From contig JADJEK010000007.1 in the NCBI GenBank assembly GCA_016709145.1, forward strand, positions 248,001-312,000: a stretch of DNA of 64,000 bases, written 5' to 3'. The DNA is from Planctomycetota bacterium (GTDB taxonomy: Bacteria; Planctomycetota; B15-G4; JADJEK01). The position numbers and the translations under genes were made by a program. Positions 17,491-26,590 of this stretch are shown here, one piece after another. The number at the start of each line of letters is the position of its first letter. Positions within the stretch are counted from its first letter, which is position 1. Below the pieces are notes generated by a model. It saw nothing but the letters and a program-made list of their open reading frames with translations. It searched no databases and was not told where the DNA came from.

Positions 17491-18332
17491 CGCAACCGGA
17501 CGTCAGGCTCCGCGACACCGCAGCGACCAAACCGCGAACTGCACAACCGCGGACGACGCAAGCCGCGCCGAAGCCACTGCTCGTGGTGCGCGGGCTCGTG
17601 AAGATCTACGGCAAGCGCACCGTCGTCGACGGCGTGTCGTTCCACGTCAATCCGTCGGAGATCGTCGGCTTGCTCGGGCCGAACGGCGCCGGCAAGACCA
17701 CGTCGTTCCACATGACGGTCGGCTTGATCACGCCCGAACAGGGCAAGGTCGAGTTCGACGGCGTCGACATCACGCGCCACGCGATGTTCAAGCGCGCGCG
17801 CCTCGGGATCGGGTACTTGTCGCAAGAGCGCTCGGTGTTCCGGCAGATGACCGTCGAGGAGAACATCCTCGCCGTCCTCGAGGTGCGCGGGTACGCGCGC
17901 GCTCAACGTGCGGAGATCACGCAAGCTCTGCTCGACGAGCTCGGGATCGCGTTCCTCGCCAAGAACCGCGCCGACACGCTGTCGGGCGGAGAGAGCCGAC
18001 GCCTCGAGATCGCACGCACGCTCGCGACGGACCCGCGTCTGATCCTGCTCGACGAGCCGTTCTCGGGCGTCGACCCGAAGGCGAAGGAAGAGATCAGCGA
18101 GATCCTGGTCGCCCTGAAGAAGCGCGGGATCGGGATCCTCCTGACCGACCACGACGTGCACTCGACCCTGAGTACGACCGATCGCTCGTACATCATCAGC
18201 GCGGGGAAGATCCTGCGGGAAGGCCTCCCCCGCGACCTCGTCAACGACGAGGAAGTGCGACGGGTCTACCTCGGCCAGCGCTTCCGTTACGACGACACGC
18301 GCGGCGAGAGTTCCGCGCCCACTGCAGACTGA
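17487..18332 (+). CDS. lptB: LPS export ABC transporter ATP-binding protein LptB
   Basis: ATPase of the LptB2FG complex that extracts LPS from the inner membrane. 281 residues: a Thr/Pro/Ala-rich 30-residue extension, then the ABC fold with Walker A GPNGAGKTT (64-72), the LptB-type Q-loop YLSQERSVFRQMTVEENILAV (partly), signature LSGGE, Walker B ILLDEPFSGVDP and switch TDHDV. The FRxMTVEENI and DEPFSGVDP patterns favour LptB over LivF-type ATPases. LptC, LptF and LptG are not in the window. ATG 17487 overlaps the lepB stop. Confidence 0.92.
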   Translation: MTQPDVRLRDTAATKPRTAQPRTTQAAPKPLLVVRGLVKIYGKRTVVDGVSFHVNPSEIVGLLGPNGAGKTTSFHMTVGLITPEQGKVEFDGVDITRHAMFKRARLGIGYLSQERSVFRQMTVEENILAVLEVRGYARAQRAEITQALLDELGIAFLAKNRADTLSGGESRRLEIARTLATDPRLILLDEPFSGVDPKAKEEISEILVALKKRGIGILLTDHDVHSTLSTTDRSYIISAGKILREGLPRDLVNDEEVRRVYLGQRFRYDDTRGESSAPTAD

Positions 18333-18552
18333 TTCCCGAATCGTCCCGGTTCCGAGCGCGACGGATTTCCCGACGCTGCGGCCCCGTTGCCGATTTCCGG
18401 CCCGCCCGCGCATGTTTCACTGACGTTACGTCGTGGTGTAGAACCTGTGGAACGACCCGTGGAAAACCTCGAAGAACTCGACTGGTGCCCAACCTGGCTC
18501 CGATAGAAGGCAGCCGCACAATGTGCGTAGCCATTCGATTGGGAGGGGCGCC

Positions 18553-19602
18553 GTGATCGAAGACCGTCCTCCGGAACGCGCGATCCTCATCGTCGACGAC
18601 GAAGACGGGATCCGCGAGGCTCTGGCTCGTTTCGTCCGCTCCAGTGGGTATCCGAACGTCGTCGAAGCGCGCAACGGTCACGAGGCGCTCGAGTGCCTGC
18701 GCAAGCACCGCTGCTTCCTCGTGCTCACCGACCTCACGATGCCGGGGATGGGCGGGCTCGAGCTGCTGTCGCACGTCCGACGTGACTATCCCGAGGTCGA
18801 CGTCGCCGTCATCACGGGTCACCTCGAACTCGAGTTCGCGATCCAATCGCTGAAGGTCGGAGCGTTCGACTTCTTCAAGAAGCCGTTCCGCTTCGAAGAA
18901 GTGCTCGCGACCATCCATCGCGTCGTCGAGAAGCAGCATCTGCAGCGCCGTTCGCTCGAACTCGAGCGCCTCAAAGAGCGCCGCAACGCCGACGAGTCGC
19001 ACCTGAAGGACTTCATGCTGGCGCTCGCGCACATCATCGACATGAAGAGTCGATACACGCGCCAGCACTCCGATCGCGTGTCGCGGATCGCGGCGTTGAT
19101 GTCGGAGCGCATCGGACTGTCGAAGGACGAGATCGACCGCATCGCGCTCGGCGCGCGCTTGCACGACATCGGCAAGCTCGCGATCCCGGACTGCATCCTC
19201 GACAAGCCGGGTCCGCTGACGGCGGACGAGTACGCGATCATGAAAGAGCACCCGGGTCGCGGCGCCGATTTGTGCAAGCCGATCGCCTGCCTTTCTCCGG
19301 TCGTCTCGATGATCCGTTGGCACCACGAGAACCTGGACGGCACCGGGTATCCCGACGGCCTGAAGGGCGAACAGATCCCGCTCGATGCACGCATCGTGCG
19401 CATCGCCGACTACTGGGATGCGATCACGTCCCACCGTTCGTACCGCAGCCCGATGGAGCCGAACGCGGCGATGGCCGTGCTGGAACAGGAATGCGAGAAC
19501 GGTCGACTCGACTCGCGCCTGACGCACGTGCTGTTCGATCTCGCGCGTGCGGGCATGCTGCGCCACTCGGTGCTGTTGCCGTCCGAGTTCGCGCACGTCT
19601 GA
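18553..19602 (+). CDS. response regulator with HD-GYP c-di-GMP phosphodiesterase domain
   Basis: 349 residues from GTG 18553, with GGGAGGGG just upstream (GTG 18523 is an alternative). The receiver domain (8-125) has acidic pocket D15-D16, phosphoacceptor Asp60 in LTDLTMPG, and Lys109 in KKPF. A helical linker (125-150) leads to the HD-GYP domain: H167 region, HDIGK (204-208), KPGPLT, HPGRG, HHE (257-259), DGTGYPDGL (262-270) and IADYWDAITSHRSYR. All metal and GYP residues are present, so active hydrolysis of c-di-GMP is expected. No partner histidine kinase is adjacent. It may tune the pool sensed by the riboswitch at 4073-4169. Confidence 0.95.
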   Translation: MIEDRPPERAILIVDDEDGIREALARFVRSSGYPNVVEARNGHEALECLRKHRCFLVLTDLTMPGMGGLELLSHVRRDYPEVDVAVITGHLELEFAIQSLKVGAFDFFKKPFRFEEVLATIHRVVEKQHLQRRSLELERLKERRNADESHLKDFMLALAHIIDMKSRYTRQHSDRVSRIAALMSERIGLSKDEIDRIALGARLHDIGKLAIPDCILDKPGPLTADEYAIMKEHPGRGADLCKPIACLSPVVSMIRWHHENLDGTGYPDGLKGEQIPLDARIVRIADYWDAITSHRSYRSPMEPNAAMAVLEQECENGRLDSRLTHVLFDLARAGMLRHSVLLPSEFAHV

Positions 19603-19614
19603 ACGGCGCGGCGA

Positions 19615-20760
19615 TCAATCGGCGTTGTTCACCAGATCGGCCAATTCGCGCGCCAACGTGCCGGGGTGGATCGGCGGCGGTTCTTCGTTGAAGGCGACGG
19701 CGACCACGACGTCGGGGTCGATGCTGCGGAAGTAGAACGTCACGACCTCGCCGGTGTGCCCGGAGTGGGTGTACGCCGTGTTGCCGGCCCACTTCTGCAG
19801 CTCCCATCCGAGGGCGTACTCGCCGAGGCCGACCGTGTAGTAGTCGCGCTTCGCGGCCTCGGAGAGCACCTTCGTCCCGCGCAACGCTCGATCCCACGCC
19901 AGCATGTCCGCGACGGTCGCGACGACTCCGCCTGCACCGCGATATCCCCACGACAACGAGTTGCCGTACTCGAACGGTTGCCCGGTCCCGCGCGCATCGA
20001 GTGGCACGCGCTCGAGATCGAGATCGGCGTCGCCGATGCAGCGGGCGTCCTTCATTCCCGCGGGCTCGAACAGTTCTTCGCGCAGGTACTTCTCCCAGGA
20101 TTTCCCGGACCTCATCTCGATGAGTGCGGCCAACGCGAAGTACGCCGCGTTGCTGTACTCCCACTTCGCGCCCGGCTCCGACACGACCGGACCGCCGACG
20201 AACCACTTCACGAGAGCCTCCCTGCTCCCGGCTTCGGCTGGTCCGAAGTCGCGTCGCGTCCCGATCCCCGAGGTGTGGTTGAGCAGATGTCGGATCGTGA
20301 CCTTGGCCTTGTCCTTCGGCACGTCCTTGAAGTGCTTGGAGATGGAATCGTCGATCGAGAGCTTCTTTTGCATCTGCAGTTTCAACACGGCTGCCGCCGT
20401 GAACTGCTTGGTGACCGAGCACCAATCGAACAGGGCGTCGGCACGCATCGGACTTTTCGACGCCGCATTCGCGATCCCGTAGCCCTGCCGCAACAGCACC
20501 TTCCCCTCGCGCGCCACCAGGACACTCCCCGACAAGCCGTTCGGGAACCGGCTGGTCGACGCGCACAGTTCGTCGAGCTTCTTGCCGACCGCGCCGGCCA
20601 CCACGGCTCCGTCATCACTGGGCTTGCCGTCCCCCGTCTTGCCCTTGGCACCGGGTTTGGGCGGCTTGCCGGGCTTGTCGCCGGCCACGCTCGCGCCGAC
20701 GACGAGGGCGCCGAGGAGCGTCAGGACGACGGCGGGAACGACGACTCGGGCGGTGCGCAT
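19615..20760 (-). CDS. secreted serine hydrolase, class C beta-lactamase fold
   Basis: 381 residues from ATG 20760, with AAGGAG upstream; the open frame beyond runs through the repeat region and is spurious. A signal peptide (1-27) and Lys/Pro/Gly-rich linker precede the hydrolase domain: nucleophile motif SVTK (115-118), YSN (202-204) and HSGHTG near the C-terminus. This is the S12 family (esterases, D-aminopeptidases, penicillin-binding-like hydrolases). Substrate cannot be told; there is no reason to call it an antibiotic-resistance gene. It converges on the HD-GYP gene with a 12-nt gap. Confidence 0.88.
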   Translation of the reverse strand: MRTARVVVPAVVLTLLGALVVGASVAGDKPGKPPKPGAKGKTGDGKPSDDGAVVAGAVGKKLDELCASTSRFPNGLSGSVLVAREGKVLLRQGYGIANAASKSPMRADALFDWCSVTKQFTAAAVLKLQMQKKLSIDDSISKHFKDVPKDKAKVTIRHLLNHTSGIGTRRDFGPAEAGSREALVKWFVGGPVVSEPGAKWEYSNAAYFALAALIEMRSGKSWEKYLREELFEPAGMKDARCIGDADLDLERVPLDARGTGQPFEYGNSLSWGYRGAGGVVATVADMLAWDRALRGTKVLSEAAKRDYYTVGLGEYALGWELQKWAGNTAYTHSGHTGEVVTFYFRSIDPDVVVAVAFNEEPPPIHPGTLARELADLVNNAD

Positions 20761-21363
20761 CGGCGGGCTCCTTCGAATGCGGCGGCCTCGGACGGATGTA
20801 CAGAGGCACGGCAGGGCGGTTTCCGTCGGTATCGACAGAAGTTGCTGCACTCGGAGCCCACCTCCGCCAAGGCGACGAACCGTCCGCCGGTCGCCGACTT
20901 TTCGCTTCGGGCGCCCGCAGTCCGGCGAGAAATCCGGCGAGCATCGACCGAGCGAGAACGAACGGGGCGAGGATCGCCGACGAGGCGTATCGACGCAGGG
21001 ATACGGCGAGGAGGCGCGACGAAGTCCCGTTCGTTCGCAGCCGGTCGAATGCCGTCGGACTTTCTCGCTTCGGGCTGCCCGCAGTCCGGCGAGAAAGTCC
21101 GGCGAGCAGTCGACCGAGCGAGAACGAACGGGGCGAGGATCGCCGACGAGGCGTATCGACGCAGGGATACGGCGAGGAGGCGCGACGAAGTCCCGTTCGT
21201 TCGCAGCCGGTCGAATGCCGTCGGACTTTCTCGCCGGGCTGCTAGGATCTCCGCCCCTTCGCGACCAGGATCGAGGTCGGCGGGTGCGGAGCCGCGGGGC
21301 CATTCGCCCCGGCACCACACCGTCGAAGCCTCGATCGATCGCGATCCAATCCCGGGAGCTCGC
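20761..21363. other. 603-bp intergenic region holding a tandem repeat
   Basis: This is the gap between the divergent serine-hydrolase and etfB starts. It should hold both promoters, but no clear -35/-10 pair stood out. Most of it (20894-21243) is the repeat described separately. The long frames that cross it in both directions exist only because the repeat lacks stops, and they show no protein-like composition. Confidence 0.7.
20894..21243. repeat. tandem repeat, two ~166-bp copies plus a partial third, each with inverted arms
   Basis: Copy A 20894-21055 (162 bp, slightly diverged on its left), copy B 21056-21221 (166 bp) and a partial copy starting CGGACTTTCTCGC at 21222. From 20945 on, A and B are essentially identical. 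Within copy B, the arm 21089-21133 is an imperfect inverted match (about 80%) to 21192-21234. The junction also makes a hairpin: CGGACTTTCTCGC (21056-21068) and GCGAGAAAGTCCG (21089-21101) are perfect complements. This resembles a palindromic MITE/REP-type unit duplicated in place. No transposase is nearby. Confidence 0.88.
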
Positions 21364-22113
21364 ATGAACTTCGTCGCGTGCGTGAAGCGCGTGCCCGACA
21401 CCGCTTCCAAGATCCGAGTCGGTCCAGACGGTCGAACCATGGACCCAGCCGGTGTGACCTACGTCGTCAATCCGTACGACGAGTTCGCGGTCGAGGAGTG
21501 CCTGCGCCTCAAGGAGAAGGTCGGCGGAACGGTCACCGTGCTCACGGTCGGCCCGGCCGACTCGTCGAAGGAACTGCGCCACTGCCTGGCCATGGGCGCC
21601 GACCGCGCCGTGTTGGTGAAGGACGATCAGCTGCAGCGTGATCCCCTGTCGACCGCGATGGCGCTCGCCGAAGCTCTGAAGCAGATCCCGCACGACGTCG
21701 TGTTCTTCGGCAAGCAGGCCGTCGACCACGACAACGCGCAGGTCGGGTTGTTGGTCGCCACGTTGCTCGACCTTCCCGCGGTCGCCGAAGTCGTCAAGGT
21801 CGAGCTCGGGTCCGGCACTGCCACGGTGCAGCGCGAGGCCGAGGGCAAGATCGAGGTCTTCGAACTGCCGGTCCCATGCGTCTTGACCGCACAGAAGGGC
21901 CTGAACGAGCCGCGCTACGCATCGCTGAAGGGCATCATGGCCGCGAAGTCGAAGAAGCTCGACGAACTCGCGGTCGCACCCGGCGAAGTGCGCATCGAGG
22001 TGCTGAAGATGGAGCCTCCGTCCGCACGGCCCGAAGGCAAGATCGTCGGTGAGGGCGCAGCGGCCGTTCCGGCGCTCGTGAAACTCCTGCGCGAAGACGC
22101 GAAGGTCCTGTGA
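21364..22113 (+). CDS. etfB: electron transfer flavoprotein beta subunit
   Basis: 249 residues, normal size. It starts MNFVACVKRVPDT and has the ETF-beta signature region (GKQAVDHDNAQVG, then VPCVLTAQKGLNEPRYASLKGIM). It binds AMP and half of the FAD-shuttling interface, and passes electrons from acyl-CoA dehydrogenases to ETF:quinone oxidoreductase. ATG 21364 has GGGAG upstream. The open frame extends 1.7 kb upstream through the repeat and is not real. etfA follows after 23 nt. Confidence 0.96.
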   Translation: MNFVACVKRVPDTASKIRVGPDGRTMDPAGVTYVVNPYDEFAVEECLRLKEKVGGTVTVLTVGPADSSKELRHCLAMGADRAVLVKDDQLQRDPLSTAMALAEALKQIPHDVVFFGKQAVDHDNAQVGLLVATLLDLPAVAEVVKVELGSGTATVQREAEGKIEVFELPVPCVLTAQKGLNEPRYASLKGIMAAKSKKLDELAVAPGEVRIEVLKMEPPSARPEGKIVGEGAAAVPALVKLLREDAKVL

Positions 22114-22136
22114 GTCCCACTGCGGAGCCCGCGAAC

Positions 22137-23123
22137 ATGAGCCACACCATCCTCGCCTTCGCCGAACAGCGCGACGGGAACCTCAAGAAGAGCGCGTTCG
22201 AAGTCGTCACGGCCGCCGCGTCGCTGGCGAAGAAGCTCGGCGGCGCCAAGGTCGTCGCGGTCGTGATCGCGACGCAATCCGTGGGCAACGCCGCCGAACT
22301 CGGCGGCTACGGCGCCGACGAAATCGTCCTCGCGTCCGGCGATGCCTTCGCCGGGTACGCGCCCGGCGCGTACTCGCGAGCCTTGAAGGAGCTGTGCGAA
22401 CAGAAGCACGCCAGCGCGCTGCTGCTGCCGCATTCGGCGCAAGGCAAGGACCTGGCGCCCCGTCTTTCGGCGCTGTTGCTCGCTCCACTCGTGGCCGATT
22501 GCGTCGGCCTCGACGTCGATGGCGGCGCTATCGTCGCGCGCCGCCCCGTCTACGCGGGCAAGGCGTTCTGGACGGTGAAGCCGAAGAGCGGGTGCTTCCT
22601 CGCGACCTTGCGTCCGAACGTGTTCACGCCGAGTAAGTCCGCCACCGCCGCCGGAACACCGATCGCGTGGCAGCCCTCGGCACAGCGCAAGCCCCGCGTC
22701 GTGCTCAAGTCGGTGATCGCTCCCGAGGGCGCGAAGACCGTCGAGCTGACCGAAGCCGACGTGATCGTCTCCGGCGGGCGCGGCATGAAGGGACCCGAGC
22801 ATTTCGCGATGCTCGAGGAACTCGCCGGAGCTCTCGGCGCGGCCGTCGGGGCATCCCGAGCCGTGGTCGACGCCGGCTGGCGACCGCACGGCGATCAGGT
22901 CGGACAGACCGGCAAGACCGTCTCCCCGAACCTCTACATCGCGTGCGCCATCTCGGGCGCGATCCAGCACCTCGCTGGCATGTCCTCGTCGCGCGTCATC
23001 GTCGCGATCAACAAGGACAAGGAAGCGCCGATCTTCAAGCTCGCGAACTACGGCATCGTCGGCGACGTGTTCGAGATCGTGCCGGCCTTGACCGCGGAGA
23101 TCCGCAAGGTCAAGGGCGCCTGA
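22137..23123 (+). CDS. etfA: electron transfer flavoprotein alpha subunit
   Basis: 328 residues. The C-terminal FAD-binding domain contains VVDAGWRPHGDQVGQTGKTV, LYIACAISGAIQHLAGM and INKDKEAPIFKLANYGIVGD, all family signatures. The N-terminal domain pairs with EtfB. ATG 22137 is preceded by GGAG. A GTG at 22110 overlapping the etfB stop would add nine residues and cannot be excluded. It forms an operon with etfB. Confidence 0.96.
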   Translation: MSHTILAFAEQRDGNLKKSAFEVVTAAASLAKKLGGAKVVAVVIATQSVGNAAELGGYGADEIVLASGDAFAGYAPGAYSRALKELCEQKHASALLLPHSAQGKDLAPRLSALLLAPLVADCVGLDVDGGAIVARRPVYAGKAFWTVKPKSGCFLATLRPNVFTPSKSATAAGTPIAWQPSAQRKPRVVLKSVIAPEGAKTVELTEADVIVSGGRGMKGPEHFAMLEELAGALGAAVGASRAVVDAGWRPHGDQVGQTGKTVSPNLYIACAISGAIQHLAGMSSSRVIVAINKDKEAPIFKLANYGIVGDVFEIVPALTAEIRKVKGA

Positions 23124-23194
23124 TCGGGCAAGCCTGACGTCGAGACCGACGCAGGGCATCGCGTCGCGTCACTCGGAAAACCGCGGCCGGTCGT

Positions 23195-24763
23195 TCAATG
23201 CCGGAAGTGGCGCACTCCGGTGAACACCATCGCGATGCCGTGCTCGTCGGCGGCGGCGATGACTTCCGGGTCCTTCACCGAACCGCCGGGCTGAACGATC
23301 GCCACGACGCCGGCATTCGCGGCCTCGTCGACGCCATCCCGGAACGGGAAGAACGCGTCGGACGCGAGAACCGCGCCGCCCGCGCGCTCACCGGCTTTGC
23401 GGACGGCGATCTGCACCGAGTCGACGCGGCTCATTTGCCCGGCACCGACGCCGACGATCGCCTCGTCCTTCGCCAGCAGAATCGCGTTCGACTTGACGTG
23501 CTTCACGGCGAGCCAGGCGAAGCGCAGAGAACGCGCCAAAGCGTCGTCCGGCGCGCGCCGCGTCACGACCGTGAACTCGTCTTCGGCACCCTTGCGATCG
23601 GGGTCCTGGATCAGCAGTCCGCCGCGCACTTTGTGCACGTCGAGCTCCGCCAAGTCGCGTGAACCGAATCCGGTCTCCAGCAAGCGCACGTTCTTGCCCC
23701 ACTTCGGGCGAGTGCAGAGCAACGTCACCGCAGCTGGTTGGAACGCCGGAGCGATGATGCACTCGACGAACCGATTCGGTTGCGCGATGCGCTCGGCCAG
23801 CTCGACGCCCACCTCGCGATTGAACGCGAGGATGCCGCCGAACGCCGAAACGGCGTCGCCGGCGTACGCATGTTCGAACGCGTCGATCAGCGAGTCCGAC
23901 ACGGCCGCGCCGCACGGATTCGTGTGCTTCACCACGACCGCGGCGGGCCGTTCGTACTCGCACGCGAGCGAGAACGCGGCGTCGCAGTCGAGGATGTTGT
24001 TGTACGAGAGATCCTTGCCGTTCAGTTGCCGCGCCGTCGACACGCTCGGCTCGCGCGCGTTCGCGAGCTTGAAGAACGCGGCTCGCTGGTGCGGGTTCTC
24101 GCCGTAGCGCAGATCGACCTTTTGCGACAACCGCAGGAAGGACGGATCGATGCCGTCTTCACCGCAGAACTCCGTACGGCGGGCCAGGAACGTGGCGATC
24201 GCCGTGTCGTACGCCGCGGTGCGCTCGAACGCCTTGCGTGCGAGCCGGCGCAACGTCGTCAGCGCCAACGAGCCCTGCGACGCCTCCATCTCGCTCGCGA
24301 TCGCGGCGTAATCGTCGGGGTCGACGACGACCGCGACGTGCTCATGGTTCTTCGCCGCAGCGCGGATCAACGAGGGGCCGCCGATGTCGATGTTCTCGAT
24401 CGCGTGATCGAGCGCGACGCCTTCGTCGGCCGACACTTGCTCGAACGGGTAGAGATTGACGGCGACCAGATCGATCGGCGGCAACTCGTGCCGCTCCAAC
24501 GCAGCGCGATGCGCCGGCAGATCGCGGCGCGCGAGCAAGCCGGCGAAGATCTTGGCGTGCAACGTCTTCACGCGGCCGTCGAGCATCTCGGGAAAGCCGG
24601 TGTACTGCGCGACGTCGATCACCGGCACGCCCGCTTCGCGCAATACGCGCGCGGTGTTGCCGGTGGACAGGATCTCGACTCCCATGCGAGCGAGCGCCTT
24701 GCCGAACTCGACCGCGTTGCGCTTGTCGGTCAACGAGATGAGCGCGCGTCGGACCGTCATCAT
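23195..24763 (-). CDS. purH: bifunctional AICAR transformylase / IMP cyclohydrolase
   Basis: Last two steps of IMP synthesis. 522 residues. N-terminal cyclohydrolase (MGS-like) domain: ALISLTDKRN, then EILSTGNTARVL and GRVKTLHAKIFAGLL. The C-terminal transformylase domain has LRYGENPHQRAA, the catalytic KHTNPCGAA, SAFGGILAFNREV, and DAFFPFRDGVDEAA. ATG 24763 overlaps the prfB stop by 4 nt (ATGA); the longer open frame is a shadow of prfB. A second Met follows directly. Confidence 0.96.
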   Translation of the reverse strand: MMTVRRALISLTDKRNAVEFGKALARMGVEILSTGNTARVLREAGVPVIDVAQYTGFPEMLDGRVKTLHAKIFAGLLARRDLPAHRAALERHELPPIDLVAVNLYPFEQVSADEGVALDHAIENIDIGGPSLIRAAAKNHEHVAVVVDPDDYAAIASEMEASQGSLALTTLRRLARKAFERTAAYDTAIATFLARRTEFCGEDGIDPSFLRLSQKVDLRYGENPHQRAAFFKLANAREPSVSTARQLNGKDLSYNNILDCDAAFSLACEYERPAAVVVKHTNPCGAAVSDSLIDAFEHAYAGDAVSAFGGILAFNREVGVELAERIAQPNRFVECIIAPAFQPAAVTLLCTRPKWGKNVRLLETGFGSRDLAELDVHKVRGGLLIQDPDRKGAEDEFTVVTRRAPDDALARSLRFAWLAVKHVKSNAILLAKDEAIVGVGAGQMSRVDSVQIAVRKAGERAGGAVLASDAFFPFRDGVDEAANAGVVAIVQPGGSVKDPEVIAAADEHGIAMVFTGVRHFRH

Positions 24764-25900
24764 GCGTCGTCTCCGGCGTCTGGCGCGCCGCCCGAACTCA
24801 ACGTCCCGCGAGCCTTCGCCTGCAAGAACGCGTGGATGAATGGATCGACGTCTCCGTCGAGGACACCTGCGGCATTGCCGGTTTCCATCCCTGTCCGGAC
24901 ATCCTTGACCAACTGGTAGGGCTGCAGCACGTAGGAGCGGATCTGGCGTCCCCACGCGATCTCGCTCTTGTCGCCGGCCAAGCCGCGCAGTTCGGCTTCG
25001 CGCTTCTGCTCCGCCAACTGGAACAGTTTCGCCTTCAGCATCTTCATGGCCGTGGCGCGGTTCTTGTGTTGGCTGCGCTCGCTCTGGCACTGCACGACGA
25101 TGCCCGACGGCAGGTGCGTCAGACGGATCGCCGAGTCGGTCTTGTTGACGTGCTGACCGCCGGCGCCACCCGCACGATACGTGTCGACGCGGAGGTCCTC
25201 GGAGCGCACCTCGACTTCGATGTCCTCGTCGAACTCTGGAGCGACGTCGACCGAGCAGAACGACGTGTGCCGACGCGCGGCCGCGTCGAACGGCGAGATA
25301 CGCACGAGCCGATGGACGCCGGTCTCGCAGCGCAAGAACCCGTACGCGTACGCGCCCTTGACCAGCACCGTCGACGACTTGATGCCCGCCTCTTCGTGCC
25401 GGTTCTCGTCGATCAACTCGAGGTCGAAGCCCTTGCGCTCGGCCCAACGCACGTACATGCGGAACAGCATCTGCGCCCAGTCGCAGGACTCGGTGCCGCC
25501 GGCACCGGCCTGGACCGTGAGGTACGCGTTGCGTTGATCGTGCGGCCCCGACAACAGCATCGCGAACTCGAGCTTCTCGCACAGCTCGACCGCGACGCCG
25601 ACGGCTTTCGCGACCTCGTCGAGGGCGGACTGCGATCCGTCCTCGGCGGCGAGCTCGTTCATCACGACCGCGTCGTCGACGGCACGCACGAGCCCTTCGT
25701 ACGGCTCGAGGACCGAGCGCATGCGCTTGAGGTCGGACACCGTCGCGTTCGCGCGGTCCGTGTTGTTCCAGAAGTCCGCGGCGGCCATCTTCTCTTCGAC
25801 GGCGGCGCGGTTGCGCGTCAGTTTGACGACGTCAAAGAGAGTCCCGGAGCTGAACCAATCGATCCTGGAGGTCTTGCAAGCGGCCGTCGAACTCGGTCAT
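24760..25900 (-). CDS. prfB: peptide chain release factor 2, expressed by programmed +1 frameshift
   Basis: Terminates translation at UGA/UAA. The zero frame starts at ATG 25900 (GGAG just upstream) and encodes 22 residues (MTEFDGRLQDLQDRLVQLRD...) before an in-frame TGA at 25834-25832. The site CTTTGAC (25837-25831) lets the ribosome slip +1 and continue as DVVKLTRNRAAVEEKMAAADFW to the end, about 379 residues in total. The main frame has the GGQ motif in YRAGGAGGQHVNKTDSA. The tripeptide position reads SPF, which is the RF2 type. An annotation starting at 25788 would lose 37 residues. Confidence 0.95.
25831..25837 (-). other. prfB: prfB programmed frameshift site
   Basis: On the coding strand the site reads CTT TGA C with TGA at codon 23, as in classical RF2 autoregulation: low RF2 slows UGA termination and favours +1 slippage. 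A weak purine/G stretch (CGGGA) lies a few bases upstream where E. coli has AGGGGG. Confidence 0.93.
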
Positions 25901-26032
25901 GGGAGCGCTCCGTGGCCCGCCCTGTTCGCGGGCCGGCAGAAGCTGGGGATTCTAGGTCCGCGAATCGTGAACTCCAGCGCGGCGCCGCGGAGCTCGCGGC
26001 GATGCGACGCTCGAGCCGCGCGCGACGTGCGA

Positions 26033-26590
26033 TCAGCGCGTCGCGGCGACTCGGGCCAAAACGGCTTCGACGATGCGCTCCGGCGCGGCCAGCGCGCCGA
26101 GCCCTTCCTCGCCGCACGCGAGGCGCTTCGAAACCGGGTCGATGACGTCGAATCGCTGCCCCGCATCGAGCGCGCGCAGCGTTTCGAGATTGCGCTGCAC
26201 CAGGGGGTTTTCCCACATCCGCGTGTTCATGGCCGGCGCCAACAGCACCGCCTTGTTCGGCTCCAGCGCGAGCACGAGCGCGGTCAGCGCCTCGTCGGCG
26301 AATCCGTGCGCGAGTCGCGCCAGCGTGTTCGCCGTGGTCGGCGCGATCAGCACGAGGTCGGCCCAACGCGCCCACGCGATGTGCGGGATCGATGCGTCGG
26401 TCTCGACCAGGTCGTCGATCAGCACCGGATGACCCGACAACGACGCGAAGGTCAGCGGCGTCACGAAGCGCGTGGCGTTCTTGGTCATCGCGACGCGGAC
26501 TTCGACGTTTTCCTTCACGAGTCGGGACACCACGTCGGCGGCCTTGTACGCCGCGATCCCGCCACTCACTCCGACGACGACGTGCTTCAC
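26033..26590 (-). CDS. coaC: phosphopantothenoylcysteine decarboxylase (CoaC), stand-alone
   Basis: Flavoprotein that decarboxylates 4'-phosphopantothenoylcysteine in CoA synthesis. 185 residues, one HFCD flavodoxin-like domain: VVGVSGGIAAYKAADV (FMN loop), catalytic His in HIAWARWAD, PTTANTLARLAHGFADE, LAPAMNTRMWENP (substrate clamp) and a CGEEGLG active-site loop. In most bacteria this domain is the N-terminal half of CoaBC. Here it is a separate gene whose GTG start overlaps the coaB stop (GTGA). A 132-bp gap separates it from prfB. Confidence 0.93.
   Translation of the reverse strand: MKHVVVGVSGGIAAYKAADVVSRLVKENVEVRVAMTKNATRFVTPLTFASLSGHPVLIDDLVETDASIPHIAWARWADLVLIAPTTANTLARLAHGFADEALTALVLALEPNKAVLLAPAMNTRMWENPLVQRNLETLRALDAGQRFDVIDPVSKRLACGEEGLGALAAPERIVEAVLARVAATR

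Noticed and set aside
18523..18552. FliA-type promoter (CTCCGATAGAA near 18504) before the HD-GYP gene
   Set aside because: The -10 resembles GCCGATAA but no TAAA-like -35 stands at 15 nt, so I could not support that the riboswitch-controlled sigma drives it.
19615..20760. Beta-lactamase antibiotic-resistance gene
   Set aside because: It has the SxxK/YxN/HxG fold signature only. Many non-resistance hydrolases share it and context gives no support.
20894..21243. CRISPR array
   Set aside because: There are only two full copies of a 166-bp unit with no regular spacers and no cas genes. It is a tandem repeat.
20761..21729. Protein-coding extension of etfB or of the serine hydrolase through the repeat
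   Set aside because: Frames are open only because the repeat is stop-free. The coding signal and ribosome sites place the starts at 21364 and 20760.
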